A stretch of 64,000 bases of DNA from Microbacterium testaceum (lineage in GTDB: Bacteria > Actinomycetota > Actinomycetes > Actinomycetales > Microbacteriaceae), in the NCBI RefSeq assembly GCF_020781835.1, contig NZ_JAJGNJ010000008.1, forward strand, positions 62,001-126,000, given 5' to 3'. The first letter of the stretch is position 1. Every line of letters begins with the position of its first letter. Shown piece by piece: positions 16,496 to 24,783 of this stretch. The notes below the pieces were generated by a model that was given only the letters and a program-made list of their open reading frames with translations, made no database searches and was not told the origin of the DNA. A program made the translations under genes and the position numbers.

Positions 16496-16948
16496 GTGCT
16501 CGGCGCCGCTCTCGCCGTGTTCGCGCTGCTCAGCGTCGTGCTCGCCGTCATCGACGTCCGTCGGCAGCGGCTCCCGCACGCTGTCGTGCTGCCGGGTCTC
16601 GCGTTCGCCCTCATCGTGCTGACCGCCGCCGCGCTCTCGGGAGGAGAGGGCGAGCGCATCCCGGGCGTGTGGGGCGGGGCTGCATCCGCGTTCGTCGTCT
16701 GTCTCGTGCCGCACCTGGTCCGGCCCGCCGGCTTCGGCGGCGGAGACGTCACGCTCGCCGCGCTCGCGGGTGCGCATCTGGGCTGGTGGGGACCGGATGC
16801 CGTGGTCTCGGGGCTCCTCGCGGGGTTCGCCTGCGGCGCGGCCGCGGCCGCGGGCGTGCTGTTGGCCGGAGCCCGGCGCACGGCCTTCGCGTTCGGACCC
16901 CCGCTGCTGCTCGGGACGTGGTGGACGCTTCTGGGCACCCTGACCTGA
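16496..16948 (+). CDS. A24-type prepilin peptidase-like protein
   Basis: The 150-residue membrane protein keeps only the aspartic protease part of type 4 prepilin peptidases. The two catalytic aspartates are Asp20 in AVIDVRRQRLPH and Asp84 in the GGGD motif (FGGGDVTLAAL). Four to five hydrophobic segments are visible. The N-terminal methyltransferase domain of classical PilD is absent, as in TadV/CpaA-type enzymes. No pilin, secretion ATPase or tad gene is nearby, so its substrate must be encoded elsewhere. GTG 16496 follows DUF1905 after 12 bp, suggesting one transcript. Confidence 0.82.
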   Translation: MLGAALAVFALLSVVLAVIDVRRQRLPHAVVLPGLAFALIVLTAAALSGGEGERIPGVWGGAASAFVVCLVPHLVRPAGFGGGDVTLAALAGAHLGWWGPDAVVSGLLAGFACGAAAAAGVLLAGARRTAFAFGPPLLLGTWWTLLGTLT

Positions 16949-17005
16949 GCGCCTCGCCCGAATTCGCCGTCCGGTCAACCCCGTCCGGACAGAACCGGCG
17001 CCCCC

Positions 17006-17011
17006 TAGCCT
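17006..17011 (+). promoter_or_regulatory. -10 box TAGCCT of the YihY gene
   Basis: TAGCCT ends 6 nt before ATG 17018. The intervening GGAGCA could act as a very close ribosome site, so leaderless initiation is likely but not certain. Confidence 0.45.
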
Positions 17012-17017
17012 GGAGCA

Positions 17018-18040
17018 ATGGCTGACCTCATCCGCCGCGTCACCGCGTGGGCGCTGCAGCGGCGTCTCGTGCGCGCGTACCTCGTCTATTCGGGGCGACG
17101 CGGACCCATGCTCGCCGACAGCGTGACCTATCGCACGCTCTTCAGCGTCTTCGCCGGGGTCCTCATCGGCTTCTCGTTCGCGGCACTCTGGCTCTCGGGC
17201 AACCCGGACGCGCTGTCGGCCCTCGTCCGCGCGGTCGACGGCGTCATCCCCGGCCTGGTCGGTCCCGACGGTCTGATCGACGTCACCGCGATCCAAGCAC
17301 CCGCCGGCTTCACCGTCGCCGGCGTCGTGGGATCCATCGGTCTGATCGGCGCCGCGATCGGAGCGGTCGGCTCGCTCCGTTCGGCGTTGCGACAGATCGC
17401 GGACGTCACGACCGAGGACACGTTCATCGTGTGGGTGCTCCTGCGCAATCTCCTGATGGCGATCGGCATCGGCGTGGCGCTCGCCGCCGCGGCGGGCGTC
17501 ACTTTCCTCGCCACGGCGGGGCTCACCGTCGTCCGCGACCTGCTCGGCATCTCGGCGGACTCGTGGGTCAGCGGCATCCTGACCTGGCTCATCTCCACGA
17601 TCGTGGTGCTCGCCCTCGACACCGCCGTGATCGCCGCGGCGTTCGCGCTGCTGTCGGGCCTGCACGTGCGGCGGGCGACGCTGCTGCGCGGCGCCCTGCT
17701 CGGCGGGGTCGGGCTCGTCGCGCTGCAGCAGCTGTCGGGTCTGTTCGTCGGGGGAGCAGGCAGCAACCCGCTCCTGGCCACGTTCGCGGCCCTCATCGCC
17801 CTGCTGCTGTGGCTGAACCTCTCCAGCCAGGTCATTCTCCTTGCGGGCGCGTATATCACCGTGGGGCACGAGGAGGACGAGGACCGCGTTCGCGCGAAGT
17901 ACGGGGCTGCCACCCTGATCCAGTTCCGGGTTCAGCGCGCCGAGAGACAGGTGCAGGCGGCGGCGAGCGAGTTGAACGCCGCCCGCGAGGCTGCGGTGCA
18001 CGAACGCGAGACGCTCGAGAAGCAGCGGTCGCCGTCGTGA
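17018..18040 (+). CDS. YihY/BrkB-family inner membrane protein
   Basis: The 340-residue protein has six predicted membrane helices with the family's N-terminal amphipathic start (RRGPMLADSVTYRTLFSVFAG) and a long cytoplasmic C-terminal tail rich in charged coiled-coil residues (QRAERQVQAAASEL). YihY/BrkB proteins are envelope proteins of unclear function, formerly called ribonuclease BN by mistake. The stop overlaps the GTG of the next gene by 4 bp. Confidence 0.88.
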   Translation: MADLIRRVTAWALQRRLVRAYLVYSGRRGPMLADSVTYRTLFSVFAGVLIGFSFAALWLSGNPDALSALVRAVDGVIPGLVGPDGLIDVTAIQAPAGFTVAGVVGSIGLIGAAIGAVGSLRSALRQIADVTTEDTFIVWVLLRNLLMAIGIGVALAAAAGVTFLATAGLTVVRDLLGISADSWVSGILTWLISTIVVLALDTAVIAAAFALLSGLHVRRATLLRGALLGGVGLVALQQLSGLFVGGAGSNPLLATFAALIALLLWLNLSSQVILLAGAYITVGHEEDEDRVRAKYGAATLIQFRVQRAERQVQAAASELNAAREAAVHERETLEKQRSPS

Positions 18041-18765
18041 TCCCGATCGGCCCCGGCGGGGGCGGACGCGTGCTGGCGTACACCGCCGACGCGATCCGCG
18101 CGGCGGAGGCCCCCCTCCTGGCCGCCGGGCGTCCGCTCATGCGCGAGGCCGCGCGTGCTCTGGCGCGTGTGGTGGAAGAGGAACTGGCTGTGCACCCCGG
18201 TCCCGTCCTGGTCCTCGCGGGTTCCGGCGACAACGGTGGGGACGCGCTGTACGCCGCCGCGGAGTTCGCCCGGGCGGCGCCTCGCGTCGACATCGTGCTC
18301 ACTCGCGACCGGGTGCACCGCGAAGCGCTCGACAGTGCGCTGGCCACGGGCGCGCGCCTTCGCGACGCCTCGGACATCTGCGCCGCCGCCGCCGACCACG
18401 TCCTGGTGGTCGACGGCATCCTCGGCATCGGCGCCTCCGCCGATTCCCGGTTGCGGGGGACCGCCCGCGCCGTCGTCGAGGTGCTGCGCCCCGCGGTCGT
18501 CGATGGGCGCGTGCGGGTGATCGCCGTCGACGTCCCGAGCGGTCTGCACCCGGACACCGGGGAGACGGATGCCGCGGTGCTCCCCGCCGAGATCACGGTG
18601 ACGTTCGGAGCCGTCAAGGCGGGACTTCTGCGCGGGGACGGCCCGGGGCTCGCCGGCCGGATCGTGCTCGTCGACCTCGGGCTGGAACCGCAGCTGCGCC
18701 GCGTGCGACCCGCGTTCACCGCGGCTGTGCCCGTCGTGCGGCGGACCCCGGCTCAGCGGGCGTAG
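18037..18765 (+). CDS. NAD(P)H-hydrate epimerase
   Basis: The 242-residue protein matches the YjeF N-terminal (epimerase) domain. It shows GSGDNGGDALYAA near residue 66, DGILGIGASA for the loop with the catalytic Asp, and AVDVPSGLHPDTG. It repairs the R epimer of hydrated NAD(P)H. The dehydratase domain, fused in many bacteria, is absent here and should be encoded elsewhere. GTG 18037 overlaps the YihY stop (GTGA). The 3' end overlaps the convergent amidotransferase by 13 bp. Confidence 0.88.
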   Translation: MIPIGPGGGGRVLAYTADAIRAAEAPLLAAGRPLMREAARALARVVEEELAVHPGPVLVLAGSGDNGGDALYAAAEFARAAPRVDIVLTRDRVHREALDSALATGARLRDASDICAAAADHVLVVDGILGIGASADSRLRGTARAVVEVLRPAVVDGRVRVIAVDVPSGLHPDTGETDAAVLPAEITVTFGAVKAGLLRGDGPGLAGRIVLVDLGLEPQLRRVRPAFTAAVPVVRRTPAQRA

Positions 18766-19508
18766 CGCTCGACGAACGCGCGCAGGATGCGGCCGGTGGC
18801 CGTCACGGGTGCGCTCCGCACGGCGGCCAGGGTGAGATCGAGCTCGTCCGGCGCGAAGTATCCGTACGACGCGTACGCGTGGATGCGCGTGACGATGCCG
18901 TCGAGGTCGAGCTCGGGGTGGAACTGCGTGGCGTAGACGTTTTGGCCGACCCGGAACATCTGGACGGGGCACGTGGCCGAGGACGCCAGCAGAGTGGCGG
19001 TGTCCGGGAGCGCGGCAATGGCCTCCTTGTGCCCCACGAACGCCGGGAAGGTGTCGGGCATCCCGGCCAGGAGCGGATCGGCACGCCCCGCGTCCGACAG
19101 CGAGACCTCGACGACGCTGATCGGCTCGGCGTACGTGCCGTCGATCGGAGCACCCAGGTGTGTGCCGAGGGTGCCCACCCCGTAGCAGGCGCCGAGGAAC
19201 GGTGCGTCGCGAGCGACCACCGCGTCGACGAGCGCCGCCATCTCGGCTTCGACGCGTCGCTGCACCGCGGATTTCTTCTCCCACGGATCGGAGGCGTTGA
19301 ACGGGCTGCCTCCGACCACGATCCCGGCGACCTCGTCGAGGTCGATCTCGGGCATCGGCTCGCGCTCCAGCCGCACGCGCCGCAGACGCTCGGGCGGCAG
19401 ACCCGTGAAGCGGAGGAAGAGCGCGTACTCCTCGTCGGCGGGGAGGTCCTGCGCCCGGGTCGCGAGGAGCAGGAACGGCTTGTCGCCGGGGAGGTCCGCG
19501 CTCGTCAC
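18753..19508 (-). CDS. Class I glutamine amidotransferase-like protein
   Basis: The 251-residue protein has the triad of class I amidotransferases: Cys108 in LGACYGVG, His197 and Glu199 in TQFHPE. IVVGGSPFNASDPW sits at 63-76. Stand-alone members resemble GMP synthase GATase domains and are often annotated as glutamine amidotransferase without a known partner. No synthetase domain is fused or adjacent. The GTG start at 19508 is preceded by a TAGACT box. Confidence 0.85.
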   Translation of the reverse strand: MTSADLPGDKPFLLLATRAQDLPADEEYALFLRFTGLPPERLRRVRLEREPMPEIDLDEVAGIVVGGSPFNASDPWEKKSAVQRRVEAEMAALVDAVVARDAPFLGACYGVGTLGTHLGAPIDGTYAEPISVVEVSLSDAGRADPLLAGMPDTFPAFVGHKEAIAALPDTATLLASSATCPVQMFRVGQNVYATQFHPELDLDGIVTRIHAYASYGYFAPDELDLTLAAVRSAPVTATGRILRAFVERYAR

Positions 19509-19515
19509 CCGAGCG

Positions 19516-19521
19516 AGTCTA
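19516..19521 (-). promoter_or_regulatory. -10 box TAGACT of the amidotransferase
   Basis: The hexamer ends 7 nt before the GTG at 19508, without a ribosome site. It diverges from the TACGCT box at 19565. Confidence 0.5.
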
Positions 19522-19564
19522 GGGGAGGGGTGTCAAGGCGCGGACCGCGCCGGAGTGGCCGGTC

Positions 19565-19570
19565 TACGCT
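19565..19570 (+). promoter_or_regulatory. -10 box TACGCT of the 75-residue protein gene
   Basis: It ends 6 nt (GGGCCC) before ATG 19577; no Shine-Dalgarno sequence is present. Confidence 0.5.
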
Positions 19571-19576
19571 GGGCCC

Positions 19577-19804
19577 ATGGCTATCGCACGACTGACCGGA
19601 GGCCCGCTCGACGGGCAGGTGATCCCGCTCGAGAACGAGTCCGACGACACGCTGATCATGCCCTACAGCGAAGGACAGCTGGTCTACCGCCGCGACGGCG
19701 GGCTCGAGAACACCGGCGACTCCGACGGGCCGACCCAGGCGGTCTTCACCTACATCGAGGAGACCGAGGAGATCAATCGCGAAGCGAACGAGCGCGACGA
19801 TTGA
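19577..19804 (+). CDS. Small acidic conserved protein of unknown function
   Basis: The 75-residue protein begins AIARLTGGPLDGQVIPLENE and ends with a run of Glu/Asp (YIEETEEINREANERDD). The LTGGPLDGQ opening is a pattern I associate with short actinobacterial proteins that have no assigned role. There is no membrane segment or cysteine. It is coupled to the CYTH gene through a TTGA overlap. Confidence 0.65.
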   Translation: MAIARLTGGPLDGQVIPLENESDDTLIMPYSEGQLVYRRDGGLENTGDSDGPTQAVFTYIEETEEINREANERDD

Positions 19805-20442
19805 GCGCAGCATCCCCGGGGTCGTCGTCGGTCGAGATCGAGTCCACGTACGACGTCGACGTCGACACGCCCCTTCCTGACTGGTCGAACCTCCCCGGGG
19901 TCGTTCGCGTCGGCGACCCGGAGCCGCGTGACCTCGACGCCCGCTACGTCGACACGGCCGACACCCGCCTGGCCTGCGCGGGTGTCGCCGTACGGCGCAG
20001 GCAGGGCGGACCCGACGAGGGCTGGCACATCAAGGCCCCCGCCGCAGGCGGGCGGTCCGAGACCCACTGGCCGTTGGGTCGCGTCGACGACCCCGATGCC
20101 GATCCGGTGGTCCCCGACGAGATCCAGGATGCCGTCGTCGCCTGGGCGCGAGGTCCGTTCGTGCCGCTCGCGCGCGTGCGCAACCACCGCACCGCCTATG
20201 CTCTGCTCGACGCAGAGGGCGGCGTGGTCGCGGAGTTCGTCGACGACCGTGTCCGTGCGCGCGACGAGCGCCGCGGTGTGGAGTCCGAATGGCGCGAGTG
20301 GGAGGTCGAACTCGGTCCCGCCGGGCCGGCGGACGAGACGGGTCGTGCGGCGCTGTTCGCCGCCGTGGACGCCGCGGTGTTCGCCGCGGGCGGTCGGCCC
20401 GCGGCATCCGCGTCCAAGCTCGCCCGCACCCTCGGACACTGA
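19801..20442 (+). CDS. CYTH-domain protein (triphosphate tunnel fold)
   Basis: The 213-residue protein has the CYTH beta-barrel pattern: EIEST near the N-terminus, DARYVDTADTRLA, GVAVRRRQGG, WHIKAPA, RNHRTAYAL, VAEFVDDRVRAR and EWREWEVEL, ending in ASKLARTL. CYTH enzymes hydrolyse triphosphates such as tripolyphosphate or thiamine triphosphate. The first signature is normally ExExK, whereas here it reads EIEST, so the usual lysine is missing. The start appears to be TTG 19801 overlapping the previous stop; no ATG or GTG lies before the domain. Confidence 0.8.
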   Translation: MSAASPGSSSVEIESTYDVDVDTPLPDWSNLPGVVRVGDPEPRDLDARYVDTADTRLACAGVAVRRRQGGPDEGWHIKAPAAGGRSETHWPLGRVDDPDADPVVPDEIQDAVVAWARGPFVPLARVRNHRTAYALLDAEGGVVAEFVDDRVRARDERRGVESEWREWEVELGPAGPADETGRAALFAAVDAAVFAAGGRPAASASKLARTLGH

Positions 20443-20465
20443 GCCCGCCCTCCGACCTGAACGAC

Positions 20466-20510
20466 CGACGGCCCCCGTCCCCGCTCCGGAGAGCGGGACG
20501 GGGGCCGTCG
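20466..20510. terminator. Bidirectional terminator between CYTH and lpd
   Basis: A 20-bp stem beginning CGACGGCCCCCGTCC, with one bulged base and a small loop, sits between the convergent gene ends and should work in both directions. No T tract. Confidence 0.85.
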
Positions 20511-20529
20511 ATCGTTGCGACCGGTCGGG

Positions 20530-21927
20530 TCAGAGGTTGATCATGTGGCCGACGAGACCGTGGAAGGCTTCCTGCAGGCCCTCCGACAGTGTCGGGTGGG
20601 TGTGCACGTTGCGCGCGGCCTCGAGAGCGGTGAGGTCCCACTTCTGGGCGAGGGTGAGTTCGGGGAGGAGTTCGGAGACGTCGGGGCCGATGAGGTGGCC
20701 GCCGATGAGCTCGAGCGTCTCGGCGTCGGCGACGAGCTTGACGAACCCGACGGGCTCGCCCAGGCCGTTGGCCTTGCCGTTGGCCGAGAAGGGGAACTTC
20801 GCGACCTTGATGTCGTGGCCGGCGTCGCGGGCCTGCTGCTCGGTGAGGCCGAAGGAGGCGACCTGCGGGTTGCAGAAGGTGGCGCGGGGCATGTTGCGGT
20901 AGTCGCCGAGGGTCTGCGTCTCGGCGTTCCCGATGGTTTCGGCGGCGACGACGCCCTGGGCTTCGGCGACGTGCGCGAGCTGCAGCTTGGCGGTGACGTC
21001 GCCGATGGCGTAGATGTGGGGGACGTTGGTGCGCATGTGGTCGTCGATGTCGATCGCACCACGCTCGGTGAGCTTCACACCGGTGTTCTCCAGGCCGAAC
21101 CCGTCGACCTTGGGGGCGAAGCCGATGGACATCAGCACCCGGTCGGCGTCGATGGAGCCCTGCGCGCCGTCCTTGCCGGTGTAGGTGACCGTGACCTTGT
21201 CGCCGTGGTCGGTGATCGTCTCGACCTTGGTGGAGGTGAGGATGTCGACGCCGTAGCCCTTGTACTGCTTCTGGATCTCTTTGGAGACCTCGGCGTCTTC
21301 GTTGGGGAGGGCCCGGTCGAGGAACTCGATGATGGTGACCTTCACGCCGTAGTTGGTCATCACGTACGCGAACTCCATGCCGATCGCGCCGGCGCCGACG
21401 ATGACGATCGAGGAGGGGAGCTCGCGGTTGAGGATCTGCTCCTCGTAGGTGACGACGTTCTCGCTCAGGGTGACCCCGGGGAGCAGTCGGACGGTGGAGC
21501 CGGTGGCGATGATGACGTTGTCGAAGGTGACCTGCTCGGTCGACCCGTCGGCCTTGGTGACCTTCAGGGTGTGGTCGTCGGTGAAGTGGCCGCGGCCTTC
21601 GTACTCGGTGACCTTGTTCTTCTTCATCAGGTAGTGGATGCCCTTGACGTGTCCGGCCGCGACCGTGCGGGACCGGTCGAACGCCTTCCCGAAGTCGAAG
21701 TGCACGTCGCCGGAGATGCCGAACAGGTCGGCCTTGGCGTGGAAGGTGTGGGCGAGGTCGGCGTTACGCAGCAGCGCCTTCGAGGGGATGCAGCCCACGT
21801 TCAGGCACACACCGCCCCAGTACTTCTCTTCGACGATCGCGACCGACAGCCCCAGCTGCGCGCCGCGCACGGCCGCGACGTACCCGCCGGGACCCGCACC
21901 AAGAATGACCAGATCGTAATGAGGCAT
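20530..21927 (-). CDS. lpdA: Dihydrolipoyl dehydrogenase (E3)
   Basis: E3 is the FAD flavoprotein that reoxidises dihydrolipoamide for the pyruvate, 2-oxoglutarate and glycine cleavage complexes. The 465 residues show the FAD site [15 protein letters not shown], the redox disulfide Cys41/Cys46 in GGVCLNVGC, the NAD site [14 protein letters not shown], the second FAD motif YAIGDV and the C-terminal HTHPTLSE with the catalytic His-Glu pair. The gene is preceded by a TAGGCT box 6 nt upstream of ATG 21927, so it has its own promoter although copC ends only 9 bp away. No E1 or E2 genes are adjacent. Confidence 0.96.
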   Translation of the reverse strand: MPHYDLVILGAGPGGYVAAVRGAQLGLSVAIVEEKYWGGVCLNVGCIPSKALLRNADLAHTFHAKADLFGISGDVHFDFGKAFDRSRTVAAGHVKGIHYLMKKNKVTEYEGRGHFTDDHTLKVTKADGSTEQVTFDNVIIATGSTVRLLPGVTLSENVVTYEEQILNRELPSSIVIVGAGAIGMEFAYVMTNYGVKVTIIEFLDRALPNEDAEVSKEIQKQYKGYGVDILTSTKVETITDHGDKVTVTYTGKDGAQGSIDADRVLMSIGFAPKVDGFGLENTGVKLTERGAIDIDDHMRTNVPHIYAIGDVTAKLQLAHVAEAQGVVAAETIGNAETQTLGDYRNMPRATFCNPQVASFGLTEQQARDAGHDIKVAKFPFSANGKANGLGEPVGFVKLVADAETLELIGGHLIGPDVSELLPELTLAQKWDLTALEAARNVHTHPTLSEGLQEAFHGLVGHMINL

Positions 21928-21933
21928 GCGGAA

Positions 21934-21939
21934 AGCCTA
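21934..21939 (-). promoter_or_regulatory. -10 box TAGGCT of lpdA
   Basis: It ends 6 nt before ATG 21927, and its first three bases are the TAG stop codon of the copC-like gene. Confidence 0.5.
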
Positions 21940-22578
21940 TCGCTCGACGCTGCCGGCTGAGCCGCGTCCGGTGGAGCCCCCGCGGGCCCGTGCGACGAGC
22001 AGCCAGACGAGGGCCCCGATGACCAGGACCAGGGCGACGGCGAGCAGGATCCACGGCAGAGGAGAGGCATCCGAGGTGTTCTCCGCCGGCGCCGGTGTCG
22101 CCGTGACCGTCACGGTCGGCTCCGGCGAGGGCGTCGTCGACGGGGAGGCCGTGGGGGTCGGGGTCGCCGTGGGCGTCGGGGCGCTCGGGACGGTGAAGGA
22201 GAACGTGCCGTCGATGGGGTGCCCGTCGCTGGAGACCACACGCCAGACGGCGGTGACGGCGCCGGACGCCGGGCCTGCCAGGGCCTGCGTGACGACGGTG
22301 CCCGCGACCTCCGGTGCGCCGTCGGTGAGGACGGTGCCTTCGGCATCCGTCACCTGGATGACGGTCGCTCCCTCCGCATCGAGGACATCTGCGCTGAACG
22401 TGAGGGTGATCTGGGCGGGCAGCGCGTCGAGGACCGCGTCGGCGGAAGGGTCGGACGACACCAGCTCGTCGTGCGCGGATGCAGGCGCGGCGGGGGCCAG
22501 AAGCGCCGCGAGCGCGACGGCGACGGTGGCCAGGACGGCGGGCAGGGCGCGCCGACGCGGCGCGGAGGTCGTGATCAC
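21937..22578 (-). CDS. CopC-domain membrane-anchored protein
   Basis: The 213-residue exported protein has an N-terminal signal peptide ending PASA. The mature chain then starts with HDELVSSDPSADAVL, the CopC fold with the copper-ligand His at its N-terminus; a second His is in SSDGHPIDGTFSFTV. A Ser/Thr/Pro spacer and one C-terminal transmembrane helix (PWILLAVALVLVIGALVWLL) anchor it, followed by a short basic tail. CopC proteins bind periplasmic or surface copper. No CopD or copper exporter lies next to it, so a role in copper handling is inferred. GTG 22578 has a TAGGGT box 7 nt upstream. Confidence 0.87.
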   Translation of the reverse strand: MITTSAPRRRALPAVLATVAVALAALLAPAAPASAHDELVSSDPSADAVLDALPAQITLTFSADVLDAEGATVIQVTDAEGTVLTDGAPEVAGTVVTQALAGPASGAVTAVWRVVSSDGHPIDGTFSFTVPSAPTPTATPTPTASPSTTPSPEPTVTVTATPAPAENTSDASPLPWILLAVALVLVIGALVWLLVARARGGSTGRGSAGSVER

Positions 22579-22585
22579 GCCACCG

Positions 22586-22591
22586 ACCCTA
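22586..22591 (-). promoter_or_regulatory. -10 box TAGGGT of the CopC gene
   Basis: It ends 7 nt before GTG 22578 with no ribosome site, consistent with a leaderless transcript. Confidence 0.45.
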
Positions 22592-22705
22592 GCGAGCGCA
22601 CTCGTACGGGGCCTGGGAACGAAGGCCCGGGGCGGGTGACACGCGCAGCGGCCCGGACTCGACAGGGCCGACCCCGGGTGGATAGGTTCGAGTGTCCCCC
22701 GTCGA

Positions 22706-22734
22706 ACCGAGCCGCTGCCCGAAAGCGGTTCGGT
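22706..22734. other. Inverted repeat between copC and garA
   Basis: ACCGAGCCGCT (22706-22716) and AGCGGTTCGGT (22724-22734) form an 11-bp stem with one G-U type mismatch and a 7-nt loop. It lies upstream of both divergent genes; terminator remnant or operator are both possible. Confidence 0.35.
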
Positions 22735-22836
22735 CTCCGATGTCGGGAGAAGACGTACATCCCATGACCTGTGCGAGGGTCGATCGACCGCTCCAGCTCG
22801 GAGTCGGTCGGCTATGGTGGAGAAGAAGGAGAAGCC

Positions 22837-23331
22837 GTGGACGAGACCCGCAGATTCGAGCGCGATGACATTCGACGCGCCGCGGACGCCGCCGCGTCCG
22901 ATCGGTCGCACGACACGACTCAGACGTTCGGCCACGATGCCGATCTTTCTTTCGTCCCGTTCGGTGCCGACCTCACCGAGGCCGAGCTCGAGGCGATCGA
23001 CGCGCTGCCCTCGGGTGCGGCGCTGTTGATCGTGCGCTCCGGTCCGACGACCGGTGCCCGCTACCTGCTCGACACCGACGTCACGACCGTCGGCCGGCAT
23101 CCCGAGGCCGACATCTTCTTCGACGACGTCACCGTGTCCCGCCGGCACGCCGAGATCACCCGCGCCGGCAGCGCCTTCGAGATCGTGGATCAGCGCTCGC
23201 TGAACGGCAGTTACGTCAACGGCGAGCGCGTCGACCGCTCCGCGCTGGTCAACGGTGCCGAGGTGCGTATCGGCAAGTTCCGGCTGAACTTCTTCGGCTC
23301 GCCCGTCGACCTCCCGTCGGCAGAGCACTGA
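22837..23331 (+). CDS. garA: FHA-domain signal protein GarA/OdhI
   Basis: GarA/OdhI inhibits the 2-oxoglutarate dehydrogenase complex and redirects nitrogen metabolism until Ser/Thr kinases phosphorylate it. The 164-residue protein has an N-terminal kinase target (HDTTQTF, residues 25-31) corresponding to the ETTS motif of GarA. A C-terminal FHA domain follows with GRHPEADIFFDD, SRRHAEI and SLNGSYVNG. GTG 22837 has AAGGAG at 6 nt, and a TATGGT box sits at 22813. The gene order garA-ftsR-merR is as in mycobacteria and corynebacteria. PknL at 36982 is a candidate kinase within the window. Confidence 0.9.
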   Translation: MDETRRFERDDIRRAADAAASDRSHDTTQTFGHDADLSFVPFGADLTEAELEAIDALPSGAALLIVRSGPTTGARYLLDTDVTTVGRHPEADIFFDDVTVSRRHAEITRAGSAFEIVDQRSLNGSYVNGERVDRSALVNGAEVRIGKFRLNFFGSPVDLPSAEH

Positions 23332-24017
23332 TGGCGGCAGCCCCCGCCCGCGGTCGTCCGGCGGCCTCGGGGCTGTTGAGCATCGGACAGGTCCTCGCGC
23401 GACTCACACCGGAGTTCCCCGCGCTGTCCTCCAGCAAGCTTCGCTTTCTCGAGGTGCAGGGCATCGTCTCGCCCACGCGGACGGAATCGGGCTACCGGAA
23501 GTTCTCGCCCGCCGACCTGGAACGTCTGCGTGTCGCGCTGACGCTGCAGCGCGACCACTACCTCCCCTTGGCGGTCATCCGCGACTACCTCGCCGACGTC
23601 GACGCGGGCCGCAACCCCGCCCCGCCCACGGCGATCGCGTCGATGACCAACGCCCCCCGGCGCTACCGTCGCGACGAGCTGTTGTCGGCGGCGGGCGCTG
23701 CCCCGCAGCTGCTCAACGACGCGATCAGCACCGGCGTGATCACGGGAGCCGAGACCTACTCCGAGCAGACCGTGGCCCTGCTGCGCACGCTCGTGGCGTT
23801 GGATCGCCACGGCATCGAACCGCGGCACGTGCGGTCGCTGCGGCAGAGCGCCGAGCGCGAGGCCGCCCTCGTCGAGTCGGCACTGGCGGCGCTGCTGCGT
23901 CGCCCCGACGCGGCCTCCCGCGCGCGGGCGAGCGAGCTCGCGCCCGAGCTGGCCGCGCGTCTGGACGAGGTGCGGACCCTGTTCGTGCGCGAGGCCATCG
24001 ACCGGATGCTGTCCTGA
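23331..24017 (+). CDS. ftsR: MerR-family regulator FtsR
   Basis: The 228-residue protein has an N-terminal MerR DNA-binding domain (SIGQVLARLTPEF, then KLRFLEVQGIVSPTRTESGYRKFS) and a helical C-terminal part. It is the equivalent of Rv1828 and Corynebacterium FtsR (Cg1631), which activates ftsZ, judged by sequence pattern and position right after garA. The ATG shares one base with the garA stop (TGATG). The ftsZ gene of this window is a likely target. Confidence 0.85.
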   Translation: MAAAPARGRPAASGLLSIGQVLARLTPEFPALSSSKLRFLEVQGIVSPTRTESGYRKFSPADLERLRVALTLQRDHYLPLAVIRDYLADVDAGRNPAPPTAIASMTNAPRRYRRDELLSAAGAAPQLLNDAISTGVITGAETYSEQTVALLRTLVALDRHGIEPRHVRSLRQSAEREAALVESALAALLRRPDAASRARASELAPELAARLDEVRTLFVREAIDRMLS

Positions 24018-24113
24018 TCGCGACACGCCGACCCCCTCGGGCCGGATGTCGTTGCCGGGGGCCCCTCGCTGATCTAGCGTGGAAGCAACGAGCCGATGAG
24101 GAGGGACGCGAGC

Positions 24114-24656
24114 ATGAACGCTGGCGACGCACTCGGTGAACCCCGCTTCGCCACCGATCTCCTCTTCACCGACGGACTGCCCGAGATGGACGACGACACG
24201 GGCTACCGTGGAGCGGTCGCGGCGCGGGCCGCCGGGATCACGTACCGCCAGCTCGACTACTGGGCCCGCACCGAACTCGTCGTCCCCACCGTGCGCGGAG
24301 CGAGCGGTTCCGGTTCGCAGCGGCTCTACGGCTTCCGCGACATCCTCGTGCTCAAGCTCGTCAAGCGCCTTCTGGACACCGGCATCTCGTTGCAGCAGAT
24401 CCGCACGGCCGTCGATCAGCTCCGGGCCGCCGGGATCCGCGACCTGGCCGGCACCACCCTGATGAGCGACGGCGCGTCGGTCTACCTGTGCACCTCGAAC
24501 GATGAGGTGATCGACCTCGTCAGTCGTGGCCAGGGCGTGTTCGGCATCGCCGTGGGCAAGGTCCTGCGCGAGGTCGAGTCGACGCTCGTGGACTTCGAGT
24601 CCGCGACCGAGGCCGTCGACGAGCTCGCCGCGCGTCGCGCCGCTCGCACCGCCTGA
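24114..24656 (+). CDS. Second MerR-family regulator (Rv1830-like)
   Basis: The 180-residue protein carries a MerR winged helix (AAGITYRQLDYWARTELVVP) followed by GSGSQRLYGFRDILVLKLVKRLL, and a C-terminal domain with LMSDGASVYLC. It corresponds in order and pattern to Rv1830/Cg1633. In those genomes a bifunctional nuclease (DUF151) gene separates the two merR genes; here only 96 bp do. ATG 24114 is preceded by GAGGAGGG, and a TAGCGT box at about 24075 suggests a separate promoter. Confidence 0.82.
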   Translation: MNAGDALGEPRFATDLLFTDGLPEMDDDTGYRGAVAARAAGITYRQLDYWARTELVVPTVRGASGSGSQRLYGFRDILVLKLVKRLLDTGISLQQIRTAVDQLRAAGIRDLAGTTLMSDGASVYLCTSNDEVIDLVSRGQGVFGIAVGKVLREVESTLVDFESATEAVDELAARRAARTA

Positions 24657-24783
24657 CGCGACCCCGGAGACGTCGGAACCTCGGACGCCTCGGCATCCGG
24701 GGATCCTCTGACGAGCACGACGCGCACGTCGACCGGGCCCGTCGCCGTGCCACGGGGCGACCCGCCCGCTGCGACAGACGCGG

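Noticed and set aside
14687..18001. An 1104-codon minus-strand frame reading through mug, A24 and YihY
   Set aside because: Only its last 265 codons form a protein (the hydrolase); the rest is antisense to recognisable genes, and a ribosome site marks the start at 15484.
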